Origin: Musa acuminata AAA Group
Taxonomy: Eukaryota; Streptophyta; Magnoliopsida; Zingiberales; Musaceae
DNA length: 64,000 bases
Reading direction: 5' to 3'
Assembly: GCF_036884655.1 (NCBI RefSeq)
Contig: NC_088327.1
Span: forward strand, 14,930,501 to 14,994,500
Of the stretch, positions 36,529 through 50,299 are shown piece by piece. How positions within the stretch are numbered: position 1 is the first letter of the stretch; every line of letters starts with the position of its first letter. The notes under the pieces were generated by a model. That model was not told the origin of the DNA and made no database searches. It saw only the letters and a list, made by a program, of their open reading frames with translations. The position numbers and the translations under genes are program-made.

Positions 36529-39235
36529 CAATAACATTGTACTCCAACCTTGTAGTTTAAGTGTACATATGGGGTTTCAAGAACTTCTTCTCCGATGTTC
36601 TCACTAAAAGTAAGTGTGAAGTATAGATCAAAGTTGTTCATTTCTTCCATTTCCTTATAGTTAATCGGGATAAAGATCTCACTTAAAATCGAATATTGGC
36701 TCCATCGGATTCATTTCTATGTCTCTTAAAGCTTTAGATTTCATCTTCTTTTTAACATGATTTGCTATGCACATGAGGATATCTCCTCACCAACATCTAT
36801 GTTTATCTTCTTCTTCTGTTCAAGATGAAGACGGGTGGATCGTACGAAGATTGACATCCATGCGCATCTCTTTGTTGTAGATTCTGTAGATCGTACAATG
36901 ATTGGGTTGTGGGAAAAGCCTCATAATTTGAGGCTCCTACGCAGGAAGTCATTACATTAGAGGCAAATATTTTGTGTGACAAAAATAGTTGCTAGAGCGA
37001 GATGGTCGCAATCGAGGAAGGGCTGTATCAATGCATACCGAGCTACAATTTCCATAATAGAAGTTGATAGGGAATAGAGATCCTAAGTTATCTCACTAGT
37101 GAATAAAGATTTAAAGCATAAACTTTTTTTGATGATAAGATTCAAGCTTCCTTCTTATCTATCCAAAGAAAGCAATCATAAATTACGTTCCATGGGCTTC
37201 TTTTGAATTACTTGAATCCATATTCGAGAACTCATATTACTAATTTGAATATTAGAGGGACCGAGTTGGAAAATCTTTTTCGATCTTGATCTTCGTACAA
37301 ATAATACATCGGGAGCTTTACGTTTTTACCTCGGATAACTCTATGCATATGAATCCAAATCATATCGGATCGATCAAGACGTCAACAACTTTTCTCTTTC
37401 TAAACGAAGGATTCTCATCGTCTTGTCTGTTTTTGAGTGTCGAATTTTCTTTTTTCTTTTCTCGAAAGAAATAAGGGAGATGATGGAACAAATGTCGGAG
37501 AGAACTATTTATGTGCTCGTCGAACGTTAGATCAGTCTGATTTTTGCTTGCCACAATGCCCATGGGAGTTCTCCATGGTTGGATTTCTTGTGTGATTTGG
37601 TTCGACATTGGGCTTTTAATTGCTTCGGCCCATTACCGAGTTGGGCTCAACCTGAAATATGAGATTCAAGTATGTGTCTTATTCTTCCATGAACAAATGT
37701 TAGAAGCCAAAATTGAAAGTCTACCAAAATTTACATCGATATATTAATCAGAAACATAACTATGCTAAGTGAGATAAACAATAATTCTCAATTGTACATA
37801 CAAAGTATCGCGTATCTTATCAAAGGTTTGAAACCTCGACGTGATAATTTTTTCTTTGCGCAAAATAATATCGATCGTTTTGCATTATGTTATGCGTCGA
37901 TAAAATTAGCCTTTTATTCCTCCTCTAATTTTTTTTCTAGTGCAATGAAATTAGTCATAATCTGTAGAGCGATTGAAATTTTTGCATTGTTTTAATGATC
38001 CTCCAATTTTCATACCACGAATTCATCTCTTAGTTAAAAAATAGATAGTTATAAGAGCAAGAAAATACACCCATCTTAAAAAATAGATAGTAACCATGTT
38101 TTTTAGGTGCTTTTGATGGAATTTTTATGATTGCATCCCAAATTTTTATGATAGTAACCATGTAGTAGTTCTTATTCGAGAAGCACAAACATAAATTTAG
38201 ATAGTAATAAATAAATAAATAGTTCATTATTAAAATTTTTTATCGTTATTGAAATCGATCGATGAGAAACGCTCTAGATGTAAAATAATTATTCCGACAA
38301 GTTTAAGTGCTTGAAACTTTTGATCAAATCACTTTATGCCTCTTTAGAAGATTAATAAAGGACAAAATAGAAATAAAATCACATATGGAAATACATGAGT
38401 TGTTGGTAGTCAACAACATGGATATCATTATGATGTGAGAAAAAAAGCCTCCATTATGATAAAGGATCATCTTTAAAGAAATAGATGACATGCACTTTGA
38501 TTGGGGTACCATTGTTGAGGTTGAAGAAGTCATAGCAAGTTTGGCCACGCTATTGTTTTGATGTTTGTGATATCAACTAATCATGTTGGAATCTTTTCTT
38601 AAAGCATTGAAGTTGAAGTTAAGTTGATATAGACTACCATATAATGAGATTTCAACATCATTTAAACAATTAAATTATATGTCAAACCTAATATAGTACA
38701 CTTGGACTCTATCAATTTTTAGTAATACGAGGCTCATTTCAATTAACTTTTATAAAAATAAACTTGAAATTATCCTTTATTATTTTTTTTTTGACTTTTC
38801 TTGATGTGTCTACTGCAAGTAGTCGTAGAGCGATTGTGACATGTCATGTCGCACGCTTGTATGTTTTCGTCGTGCACAAGGTTAAGAAACATATTTACGA
38901 TGGTGTTCTTTATAATTTTTCTTAAATCCCTTATTTAAATTTATAATATTTTTAACTTTTTACGTTTTAATGGGAGATAAAGTCTTTTTTAATTAATACA
39001 TTTCTAGCTCATCTCTATTTTTATTAGACATACGATCAGCATCTTCCAGTGCAGTGCATTCAAGGGATAAAATATCCATTGGCATCACCCACTTGGCGAA
39101 CGGGACACCGAAGCGATCCACATGATGATGTCGACGTACTCTTTATCATGAAGTTTTGTGGTGACCAAAGCACAACCCATATACTTCCTTGCACAGCCAG
39201 AATTGATGCTGACACACTAAATTGGCCCTCTGCTC

Positions 39236-39243
39236 ATATATAT

Positions 39244-39299
<56 letters not shown>
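39236..39299 (+). repeat. (TA)n(GA)n compound microsatellite
   Basis: A TA tract of about 28 nt runs into about 18 GA units. Confidence 0.95.
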
Positions 39300-39302
<3 letters not shown>

Positions 39303-39642
39303 TTTGTGGCCGGCGATGATGGTGTGTGTATCCACTCATGACTTGTGTACTTCGTGGAACACAAGCATTCTATTCTGGGTGGTGGTCGCCACATCTATAC
39401 ATATACCCTTTCATTAATTTGAGAGAGAAGATATCAAAGATTTAAGAATTGCTTGACAAAAGATACGAGAAGAAAGGAGGAAAACCTTCCAACCACTGAC
39501 ACCCCAAAGTTTGACCACATCAATGTGTCCTGTCACTCCACAAAAGGTGGCTTTGGCTTTGGAGTACACGTTGAATGATATGAAGGAACACGAGTACTCA
39601 TCAACATTCTCTTGCAGTAAACCAGCAACGGTAGTATATTGT

Positions 39643-39659
39643 GGGGGGGGGGGGGGGGG
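39643..39659 (+). repeat. 17-nt poly-G run
   Basis: An unbroken run of 17 G followed by GGA repeats in AT-rich surroundings. It could form a quadruplex, and its length is likely to be unstable or misread. Confidence 0.9.
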
Positions 39660-41829
39660 AGGAGGAGATGGTGGGTCTGCTCCGTCTCCATCATTGTGGT
39701 TGGACCAGCCAACAATAGTTAATTAAGCAAAGGGAAAGCTTTTCTAAAGCAGTACAGGTTTGGGGAGATTGAAGTATATGACTTGTTGAAGTGGACTGAA
39801 GAGCTTTGCGTGCAGGGGGGATTCCAATCCAGTAAGGTAATGCTTTCTTGAAGGCTGAAGCTTCGGAGTTGCTTTAAAAGATGTGAAACTGTGTAAGATA
39901 TGATCTGACTTGTCACCCCCTTACGTCAAACTTCCAGTGTTGGGTTGCTAATTATCTTTTATGAACAATAACTTTAAGTTAGTAAATGATTTATTTATTT
40001 ATGAGACATGATCTTAATATATGTTGTGAATACACTCCATTTTACAGTGGCTGGTAGAACATTAATAGGGGGTATGTTTTTTATTAGCATATCCTGATAA
40101 GATTTGAACTAAATATTTTTGCTATAATATCTATCTCTTAGGATCCAAAAACGAAAAACCTTATAAATTTTCATTTACTCTTTCCATTATTTTTTTGATT
40201 TTTTCTTTAAATTTTTTAATGTGATTTTGTGTTTGACCATTTGGATTATTAAGGGAGATTGAAAATGTTTCTGTATCTCTCCTATGAAGCAAGAATATTT
40301 TTTTTCGATTTTTCTAGACAAATGACATCTTTTTATAAGATATAATCTTTCATTTTTCTTCTCATTTACTATTCAATTAGTGCTTATACACTTAAGAAGG
40401 TTATATCTTAGGGTATATTCTCTTCGTCATCCACTTTGGGGCGAGATTTGCCTTAGGTAACATCATATGTGATTACGAGTTTTATTTTCTCTATAATTTT
40501 TATTTTTAATTATTTAAAATATAATTTTATTTGATTTCTTAATCAAACCCGATGTAGTTTTGGTTTATGTTCTAACAATAATACCATCTTGAACTTTTGA
40601 TCAATATTATTACGTTTTAAAGTTTAAGACAATAAATTGGACATGGCTTTAAGTTATATTCTAGCAATTTTTGGGACTAGTATGCAAAAAAAATCAAATT
40701 TATGGAGACCTTTATGTGAAGAAAAAAATTTATATTTTAAGATTCAAATATTCAATAAATACTTTATGAATCTCTATTGATTAATTTAGAAAAATATATA
40801 AAAAGATATTTGAAAAGATGGGAAAAACTCTTGGAATTTTAAGCAGAAAGGTGCATAGATTAACTAAGACAATTAATAACTAAGACAATAAAGAATTCAT
40901 AAGTTGGTTTGATTCTATTTCATTATCAATTTCTAAGGATTGAATTCGCCATGAAACTCCAATTATTACAAAAAGAAAAAAGAAATACAACATGAGTAGC
41001 AAACCAACTATTTTTGAGAAGATCCCCTTATTTGACTCATTTTCCTTGTACTTCGACTAATTATCTACATAACTTAAATTGAAGTTAAAGTGAAAAATCA
41101 GGTTTTTTTCATAAAATTTATCTATTTTTAGCAAAAAATTATGATTTAATTAAAATATTATTTTAGATGTTCTTATTTTCTCATGTGCCTCTTAGGTACA
41201 TATAAAGGGTGAGTTCAACATATCAGTCGAATATCACTTATCAACTTAATATCACCTTAGGTACCCAATTAGCTTAATATATCGATTCGACTGCTTTGGC
41301 GTCTCTCGAATCGACTTCATAGATAATACTTTTGCGTACAAGACATGAATTTTACGATTAGCCCTTGGAAATCATTTCGCCCTTAATTCCATGACTTATC
41401 GGAAGCAGAAATGGATACACAAAACAACAAAAGAGAATTTGAGCTGTGGGATGTATGGAAATGAAATAAATCCGGATGCCCACTTTCATGCTGTCTCCTG
41501 GAATGTCGTTAAATGTTCCTTTAGGAATTTAGTGGTGTAAGGGTAGGAATGGCAAGAAGAGGAGAATTCCCATCCTATCGATCGGCTTATTTCCTCTTCT
41601 ATGGGCTTCATTGGTGACCGAGTCGCTGGCGGCCATCGCCAACCGGCCCGCGGAAGCGTCACCCAACGACCGATGGGCCTCAGATCACCGTCCGATCCGA
41701 CCTTGGCGCGCGATGGGTCGGATCCAACGGCTGGGATCCGGTCTCGGTGCCGATAAGGGAGGCGTTCAATACTTTTGACCACCCCCTATTCCTTTCTCGT
41801 GCCCATCCATTGCCGTCCGCCTATTGGGT

Positions 41830-42147
41830 ATTAAAGATTCGTTCCCCGCCGTCTCTTCTCTCTCCCCGTGGAACGATTGCGTTTGGTCTCTTCCTCAGAG
41901 AGGGTTGAGTAGGCAAACCAAAGGTTTCCTTTTCCTCTCTCTCGCTCCTCTTCCTCTCCACCCCTTGTCTTTTGGTTCGATCGAGTTCTTGCTTCGAAAC
42001 TTTGATCTTGTTCCCTCGTGGAAGCGAAGGCTTTGATCTTGTGCGGCATAAAGATTTGTGCTTTTTGTGGTTTTGAGCGTCTTCTCGGCCGAAAGACTCG
42101 AGCTTGTTGTCGTTGTTTTGTGTTCACACGGATTGGCGTCTGGTCCT
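41830..42147 (+). other. Probable 5' UTR exon of the RING-H2 gene
   Basis: A CT-rich segment (CTCTTCTCTCTCCCC, CTTTTCCTCTCTCTCGCTCC) downstream of a GC-rich promoter-like stretch ends near GGTCCT|GTAAAC. It would splice over about 2 kb to the acceptor at 44222 just upstream of the ATG. The exact ends are guesses. Confidence 0.45.
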
Positions 42148-44239
42148 GTAAACATTCGTCAGTTTTGATCTCATCTTATCCAGGAGTTTCTTGAAGAATC
42201 GCATGTTTATCTAATTTTGGATGAATTGATAATTCCTTGTTGGGTCTTTTTGGTGAATTTTGTGTCTTCTTCTATGCGCTTGTTGATTGTGTTGAATTTA
42301 GATTAGATAGAAGATCATTATGATGTGTTCTCCTTGTTTCCCAAAAAGCATAGAGTGGATATTTCCTTTATCCTACGAGAAAATATATTTACTATTATCT
42401 TTGGTTTCTAATTCTGTTTTTCGGTTTTCATCATTCATTTATTTACTTTTTCTGAATGTTCATAATATCTGGTTTGATGTCGAAACTGAACCCTCGGAGC
42501 TGTGCTATGCTATGTTTTTCCTGTTGTTTCGTATCTTTCATTCATCTTCTCAAATACAATATTTGTTTTGCTTATGTCCTAACATGGTTGGGCATGTTTG
42601 TATTTTTCTTTTTTCATTGGTTCATTGGTGATTTGCATCTGAATTACTAGTGTCCGTTGGCGAACATTTAGCTGCTTCTTGGTTTAGTAGCTTTGGATAT
42701 TGAGAGTTATCATTGTTCCCTTTTTTTCTTGTCTTTATGTATTGTTTAAGAATTTTTTGAGATTCTTCCTTGCTGATAGGATTTGTAAGTTGTGAAGAAG
42801 GGCCTTAAGTTTATTTTTTGGTTTAGTAACTTTGCCATGACATCAATTATCGATGAGTTGATGATAGGCTGATAGCTGGTTTACTTGGATTCTGTTGATC
42901 CATTTTAACTTAAGAGTTGTTATATAGGCAAACTACACCTGGTAAGAAAGGCTTCACCCCTGTTGATGATACATTTCTAGGGCTTAGGTTTCTTCTCCTC
43001 ATTCTGTGTCATGCTACTAATTTGTTGTATAACATAACTTTCTTAAACACTTGATATCAAATTTTGCTAAAAGGATGAAATGAATATGCGCAATCATGGA
43101 CTTTTCCTCCTGTTCATAGAGAGCGTGATTGAAATGAAGGCTAATAAGATAACCTAGATCCCAACATCTGAACAATCTATTGCCTATGCAGGATGCAAAT
43201 ACCCTATTTCAGCTATGAGACCCTGTTTTGCCCAAATAATGAATTGACGAATCTGCAAATGCGACAAACACTAATAACTGCCTATCACTGGGTAATTGCT
43301 AGCTCAAGTAGATGTTAATTCATTAATATTTGCGATGGCCTTTCTTGAATCAGGGGATAACAGAACACAGATGTCAAATTCTTCTAGAGGATATATTGGA
43401 GTTCATACCGGTGGATGCATCCAGACATTGTATCTCACTTTATTTATATTAGTTGAATGCTGTTTGCGAACAGAATATAAGGCTTTCTTGTTGATGATGC
43501 TATAGCCAGAAAAAGAAATGGATAACAAAGTGAAACTGGCAAGTGTTTGCATAAATCAATGGTACCAAAATCTGAAAATCTTCGGCTTTTGGAGGAACCA
43601 GATGTTATAGCAATAGCAAATGCATTACTTCTCTGAGACACCCTTTAATCCAACACACTTTTTGAACTCAATATAGCTTGGGACAAGATGTTGCGGTCAG
43701 AAAAACATGCATCAATTCCCCCATAGTTTCCATTAAGGTCATATACTCCTGACTATATGAAGTTCCTATTAGAGCCATGCATTCTGAATTGCTTGATGTT
43801 TAGGTTTTTTGTATGCTAGTGATGGCTATTTAGAATTTTTCTTTTTTTTGTCTTACGGTCAGATTGTATAGTAAAAGCTTAGTCACTTGCTGATCCCGTT
43901 TTCTGTCCATATTTTTTTTTGTAATAGTTTGTAGTGGCACACAGTGTCATGGTACTTATTCTGAATAATCAACTAAAGTGGATGTTCCTATCTGAACATA
44001 GTTCATCATCCTGTTACGCTTTATTTTGCATGCTTATACTATATAAAACATTTGTGCTAGCTCATTTTATGTTACTCCTGAAACAAAGAAGTTTGGTGTT
44101 GCTGAATGAATGATAATTGCAATTGTTTTTTTCTCAAATTGGTGTTTTTGCTCTATTTTTTTCTATACTCTTGACACCTGGTGTTGCTGAATGATCGAAA
44201 GCTGCTTCTTTTTTTCCAATAGGTGATCTTTGCTCTGGC

Positions 44240-47200
44240 ATGGATTGTTCTATGGGTAGAAGGACTGCTAGTGGAATAATTTTTTCCAAAAGTGGTTGTA
44301 GTATTACCTTTAGAGAACAAAATCACCATGCTAGAAGCATCCGATCCTGTAGCCGGTTAGGATGTGGTGCTAATTTCTATTCGATGAAAGGAACCAAGGT
44401 AGGAGAACAAGACAAAGCTCCCTTTCACACAGGATCATCTAAATTATTACCTGCTAGTAGTTTTAGAAGGCCTCAACGAGGAGGAAGGACTAGAAGATCT
44501 CCTGAAGAAGCAGATGTTGCAGAGAGCAGTAATAGCCAAAGAGAGAGTGATAAAATTAAGTGCACTAGCAGATCTCTGGATATAAAAGATTCAGACTCCA
44601 GAAGAGGACTAGGGAAGAAAGAAGACTCGCACTCCACAACCGGAGAAGTGGAATCCTGCAGCAATAAATTGAGATCAAAAACATCTAAGGAAGTCACTAG
44701 ACAGTCCAGATATCACTACAAAGATAATTTAAGTACATTTGCCAGCACCAGCATGGCCCATGCATATGGGTTGGAAAATCCAACACGGGCAGGCGTATCC
44801 AATGTTCGTCCATCAGGTTTTAACTCACCTAATTCTGGAAGTAGCAGAACAGCTAATAATATAAGAAAGAGATCCCTTTACAAGGCAAGTCCATCTTCCA
44901 GTGGCAAAAGCATGATCCCATCGTCAAGTGGAACAAATTCAGGCCTGGATGTATCTCGTCGAGCTCCAAGAAGGTCTAGAAACCAGTCACCAAATGGAGT
45001 AAGAGGTGTTCCTCAAAGTTCATCAAGATTGTCAACAGATTTTAATCCTCTTTGTCACAATGTACATGGACAACCTGGATCCAGCACTCGGATTACTCCT
45101 ATTGGACAAATTCATGAACCTGTAGCAAGTAGCACACATACATTTGATGCTTCTTTGGAAGATAGAGATGGCTATCCACACTTAGTCATGGAAGAAGTCG
45201 CTGAGGTACTGTCAAACTTATTGTCATAATGTCTATCTTTTGTTTACTTACCCTACATGATTTAGATAATGAAAGCTGGGTGGATATAACCAGAGAAACA
45301 GGAATTGCAATGTGATTAATAAATGAAACAAGTAAAAGAACTTTTGATTATGATGTTTCAATTCAGTTATTACTAGTTATCTCAATTATTTTAAATCACC
45401 AAATATTTTGATTGAGGATGTACCTAAATTTCTTTTATACTCTTTTGAAGTTTGTAGAAATGCCAAGTATGGGGTTACTTCTAATCACTTTTTTGCCTGA
45501 AAAACCTCTATTCTTTTTAAAGTGACTTAGACGTCTTTTGACATGCAGTTGTTATTAGCACTAGAGAGGATCGAAGACGAAGGATTAACATATGAGGTTG
45601 TCATTTGCTTCATGATTCATAGATAACTTCTTTCTAATAATAAGTGCTACTTTATAAAGTCAAAGAAGCATGAGAAATCAATTTGGATATTCTTATTCAT
45701 TAAATTATGTGTTAACAATAGGAATGTTGTTCCTGCAGCAATTATCGCTTCTTGGGAATCATTTATTTTTGGACAGTCTGAGCTTCAATGACCAGTACAG
45801 AGACATGAGGATGGACATTGATAATATGTCATATGAGGTTTGTTCTATTTTTGAGTCATGTAGTGTCATGAAATTTGTTCATGGGTTGTTTTCTTGAGTT
45901 CTCTTTGATGGAAGAAGAGTCTTTTTTTTTGTTTATTTTTTCCTTTTTATTTTGCTATCTATTCTATCTATGTTGTCAAGGTTCAAACTATGGTAGTCTG
46001 GTAACTCCTGGATGATGAAGACCAGGAACTAGTTAGCAGTTCTATCGGAAATGTCATTCATATATTGTGTTGCATCTGCATCACCATACTAATTCAAATG
46101 TGTGAGTTGATCAAAGTTAAGTCTGATGTACTTGTTCGTTGTGTTACATTTATAATAATTTTTCATCTCCAACCAAGAATAAAACTATTTAATGCTCCAT
46201 GCTAATTAAAATTAAGGTGTTCAAGGATGAAGCAGTGATACATACTGTCGTATGGTGCTGGTGCACTTGTCTTTTGCAATGCCTATTGATAATTTTAATA
46301 AAATAACATATCAGTGGACGAGACTCTCGTCAATGCGGGGTTTAGGGAGGGTTATTTCCGTGACTCGAACTCTAGCCTTCGGTGTAAAGGAGCAAACTTA
46401 CCATTTTACTAAGGCCCATCTTTCTATTGATCACTTTTAATACTTGTCTCAAATTAACAATGGGATGGTTTATGTCCCCAGAAATCTCTCTCTTTTGCAT
46501 TACTATTGCTGTTTAATTTCTAAACCAATCTGAGATAACAGAGTTTGTAGGAATTCACAAATGAGAATATCTCAGGAACCTTTTTTTTCTTCTCTTGAAC
46601 AGGAATTGCTAGTCCTGGAAGAGAAAATTGGTACTGTGAGCACAGCCCTGACAGAGGAAGCTTTATCAAGATGCTTGAAGAGAAGCAATTACATGCCTGC
46701 CTCATTGATCTCTGGGTTCTCTGGACTTGATGAAGCTGGTGCCAAATGCAGTATATGCCAGGTACAATCCTCTTGTCCAGACTTTTCAGATACATATCAG
46801 ATATTATTTGCATCATCTAAGTTTACTTGCCTCTGAATGCTTTATTTTCTTGGTAACAATCTTTTGCTTCTGATTTTTTTGTTGGTTTCATGGCATCCAT
46901 TTGTTCCTTTGCAGCTTTGTTGCTTATTTCATGTTAATCACAAAGATATGACATATCTGTACTATACATATGACAAATTATTGTTAATTTAGCTTTGACA
47001 AAGTCGACCCTCATTTTTAACAATTAAGGAAGTTTTTTTATCTATGTAAAGGAAAGATCTTTGGATTAACAAGTTAAACTTCATGAGTGCTTTAATCTCA
47101 TGGTTGAATTATGGTTTCCTTCTGCATTAAAACCAAGAAAGCCTGACTAATCTAAGCAAGAAACTCAAATGATTTCTCCTTGTAATTACTATACAATGGA

Positions 47201-47970
47201 TACCCCTGAAATAATTATCATCCATCACAAGGACTATATGTGAGAAAATATCCATCATGAGAACAGGCTATTGTAGTGCACTGTAAAGGGAAGCGACGGC
47301 CATTACTGTCTAGATGACTACTAGAAAAGGCAGCCATTTGGGATGTTGTTATTTATTCTGGGAACCGGTGATGAAACTCTCTTATAGGCATCGTGTTCTT
47401 TAGACCAGGGTTTGCCGTACCGCCCGGTACGGGCGGTACGTACCGGTCCGACAAGTTGTCGGTACGCGGACCGCCCTGTACCGGTCCGCACTGTAGCAGT
47501 GCTACAGTGCTCGGTACACCCGTACCATACCGTACCGAGCACGAGTCGAAACGCCGGTACGGTACGGTACGGCGAACCTTGCTTTAGACTACAATGAGTT
47601 TTAACAGTCATTAAATAACTATAAACTACGACATTCTAAATTTTGATTCAAGGATTTATCTGCCAGCAAAGAGGATGAAAGTGTGGTAACTAGTGAGCTT
47701 GCTTTTTTGGTGTGGGATCTACTAGGCCTCCAAAGATGTGTACTTGTTGCCCATTGCAATCACGATATGTGATCCTTTGTGTTGTGTCTTAGTAACTGAC
47801 TTCTTCTAGTGTCGTTCTTTTCTTTGGTTTTCCAGGAAGAATTTGTTGTTGGAGATGAGTTGGGGGAGTTGGCATGTGAGCATGCTTACCATGTAAAATG
47901 CATCCACCAGTGGCTTGGGTTAAAGAACTGGTGTCCCATCTGCAAAGCATCTGTGTCTCCAACCTCTTGA
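44240..47970 (+). CDS. RING-H2 E3 ubiquitin ligase
   Basis: Five coding exons, 44240-45205, 45549-45596, 45739-45837, 46603-46761 and 47836-47970 (TGA), all phase 0 with GT-AG introns, give 468 residues. The first exon (322 codons) is a Ser/Arg-rich disordered region. The C-terminal part has YRDMRMDIDNMSYEELLVLE, a conserved helix of plant MBR/JUL1-type ligases, then TALTEEAL and a complete RING-H2 finger: CSIC, C-x14 spacing to C-E-H, AYH, C, ten residues, CPIC. All eight zinc ligands (C3H2C3) are present. The protein should transfer ubiquitin from an E2 to targets; the target is unknown. An acceptor at 44221-44222 lies just upstream of the ATG, implying a leader intron. The last intron carries a MITE. 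Confidence 0.93.
47406..47581. mobile_element. GC-rich hAT-like MITE with 8-bp target duplication
   Basis: A 176-bp element starts CAGGGTTTGCCGTACCG and ends CGGTACGGCGAACCTTG. The 17-bp terminal inverted repeats match at 15 positions. CTTTAGAC flanks both sides (47398-47405 and 47582-47589), the 8-bp duplication typical of hAT transposons, as is the CAGGG end. The inside is unusually GC-rich and packed with GGTAC/CGGTAC palindromes, including an 11-nt arm hairpin GCACTGTAGCA at 47488-47510. No coding capacity. It lies in the last intron of the RING-H2 gene. Confidence 0.85.
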
Positions 47971-50299
47971 CACCCTTCCTTGTAGCTAGCCCACAAGAAA
48001 GTGCATTTGAACTTTCTATCATTCATCGAAAGTTCTCATCACTTTGTAAATAACATTATTATTATTTTTCTTTCTCTTTTTCAGCTGTGGATGGAACATG
48101 ATAAAGTTTCTGGATGTATTTGGCCTTTTTCCCAAATGATTGGGAAGGACAGCCTCACTATGGTCCTATGACATTGAAGAGGCTTCTAGGTTGGGAATTA
48201 TAGTTGTCTTCTATTGTGAGCAGGTCTCTGTTGGTCGAATAGTTTGTGTTCAGTCAATGTGATGCAAATGCAGGAGATGCAGGTCTGATTTTATGTGTGA
48301 GGCCTATTTCTTCAAAGGTATTGTTCAATGGATGTAATAACAATTCTTTTACAGGTAAGAGATATAGCATTTGATTTCTGTTAGTAGAACTAATATATGT
48401 ATAGAGAAAGAAGTTGATGTCGCAGTAATGCGATCAAGTGTATTTTCATTTAACCCTTTGCATCAATTTTCATGTACTTAAAGTATCGATGATTTGTTTG
48501 GATGAGACAAGCAGGACAAAGTTTCATGGTCACAAACACTGCGTGTCCTACGCTACCACTGGCTTACTGAACGCCGAGATGTGTGTACCTTTGGCACCGT
48601 TAATTACTCGCTCTCTACATAAATGGCCTTCTTCAGGGTAAAAAGTACATGAAATTGCAAATTTTAGGAAGATTTGCAGACGGCACTTTGTTTTGAATTG
48701 TTAAAAATATTGAAAATCTTTTGGAGCAATATATGGTGGTGAATATTTGTAAGAAGATGGGAAAGATGGTAAATGCTTTATAATCTGTAGACGTAGCATG
48801 TTATTGAATTGGTGATGCTTGCAAATAATGGAGGCATACAACTCGACAAGATTATTGTTTTACTTATCTACTCTGAGCCCCACGACAAATTCCATTCTCA
48901 CAAAATCAAACATGAGATTAAACAAACTGTTACATATAAACATCATAGTAGATAGACACTTCAGGTACCAAGGCATCAACTTTCTTAGTTGGTAAAAACC
49001 TTAATAGAATTTGGTAATATCCTGAATCCTTATCTTCATCCTTCTTTGCCAAAAAGCCAAAAAAAAAAAAAAAACAGAAATCGATTGTATCGAACTTACA
49101 ATAGCAAAAGAATTTGGGTAAGTATACTATTAAGATAATTTTTTTCCCAAATATTAATTAGTGATCTTTGTTCAATAAGTATACTTTTAAGATCCTGTGT
49201 TAGTTGATGGCTACTGCTAACTGCAATAGCACAAATAGGTAGCAGTAACAGAGTGGAAACACATGAATAATCCCGTTCCCCACTTCTATCATCTAATGGA
49301 CACCGCTTCGATAGACCATTTGATCTCCGTAGGTATCGTGTGCATCTAAGGGACTGACTTAGGCCCTCGATTGTTGATGAGTTCAAACTTTCAGACTAGC
49401 AGGAAACCATCGAACCGAAGGCTCAACAGCACCAGCTTATGGCCTTGTGACCAAGGCTTATGGCCTGATATAGAGAGTAAAATAAAAGAGGTGTTGGATA
49501 AAGAAAGATGGCCAAGCACCAGCTTGCAACTTGGAGAGAGCCCCATATCACGAGCATTTCAACCAGGAAGTACGAGTTCTACAGTTAGGAAGAATACTAC
49601 TATCTAAGACGAGCGACAGGCATCCACATGCCTCCTCATCCTCCATGAACTGCTGCTTTATGACATGGTATAAATACATAAAAGAAAAAAAAAAAAAAGT
49701 CAAGTATGAAGCACCAAATAGTGTAGTACCCCAATGATTCAGGTTGGAACTCCTGCTTAATAGAGGGGAGCCAAATTGATGTACAGGGCACTATTATTCC
49801 AATGAAACTTCTAGGTACACGGATCATAAAGGAAAATGGAGGAGAACGTCCATCCCAAAGCCAATTTCAAGCACCCTTATGCAACAAATTAGTGCCTGCA
49901 AGAATCATTACAACATAACAAAGTCAAATACCTAGACGAACAGAACCTACTATCCTACCGACAACAAATTGATCTTATATAATAAGATCAAGTCTCTGAT
50001 TTAAAATTTCAATCGAAGTCATGCAACTAACTGCAGTAGCTGTAACATCTGCCTACAGACTAAAAAAAAGTGTTAACTAGCATTTGCCTAATCAAGATTT
50101 CAAAATAGATATGATTTGGTCTTACTCGTAACCTGTATGATACCACTCAAAATGAGATGTTCCAAAATGGATTACAAGCTAAGTATTAGAAGCTAAAATG
50201 AACTGTACCAACCTACTATTATCATGGTTTAGCAAACACTTAAGATCTAGTATATCATCACTTAAATATGGTACCTGTACAAGACACATCTGATAGACA
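47971..50299. other. Convergent intergenic region between RING and epimerase genes
   Basis: Includes the 3' UTR of the RING gene (to roughly 48360) and, at the right, the 3' UTR of the minus-strand epimerase. A poly-A run lies near 49060-49075. No other gene was recognised. Confidence 0.45.

Larger units (their letters stand above)
36529..41829. other. Large AT-rich intergenic region
   Basis: About 5.3 kb without a recognisable gene. Contents are a TA/GA microsatellite (39236-39299), a 17-nt poly-G (39643-39659), scattered AT-rich simple sequence and, from about 41570, a GC-rich stretch forming the likely promoter of the RING gene (with TGGGCC-type motifs). The frames at 39511-39726 and 41486-41782 have no family likeness. 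Confidence 0.45.

Noticed and set aside
39511..39726. 71-codon frame with a Gly run
   Set aside because: The Gly run is the poly-G tract; the rest has no family likeness and no transcript-like context.
41486..41782. 98-codon minus-strand frame upstream of the RING gene
   Set aside because: It lies in a GC-rich promoter-like stretch, has no family likeness, and such frames are expected by composition.
46330..46410. tRNA-like GACTCGAACTC segment
   Set aside because: Only a loose resemblance to a T-arm; no cloverleaf or A-box at the right distance.
49371..49737. Frames of 68-78 codons downstream of the RING gene
   Set aside because: Short, overlapping in several phases, without motifs or splice logic.
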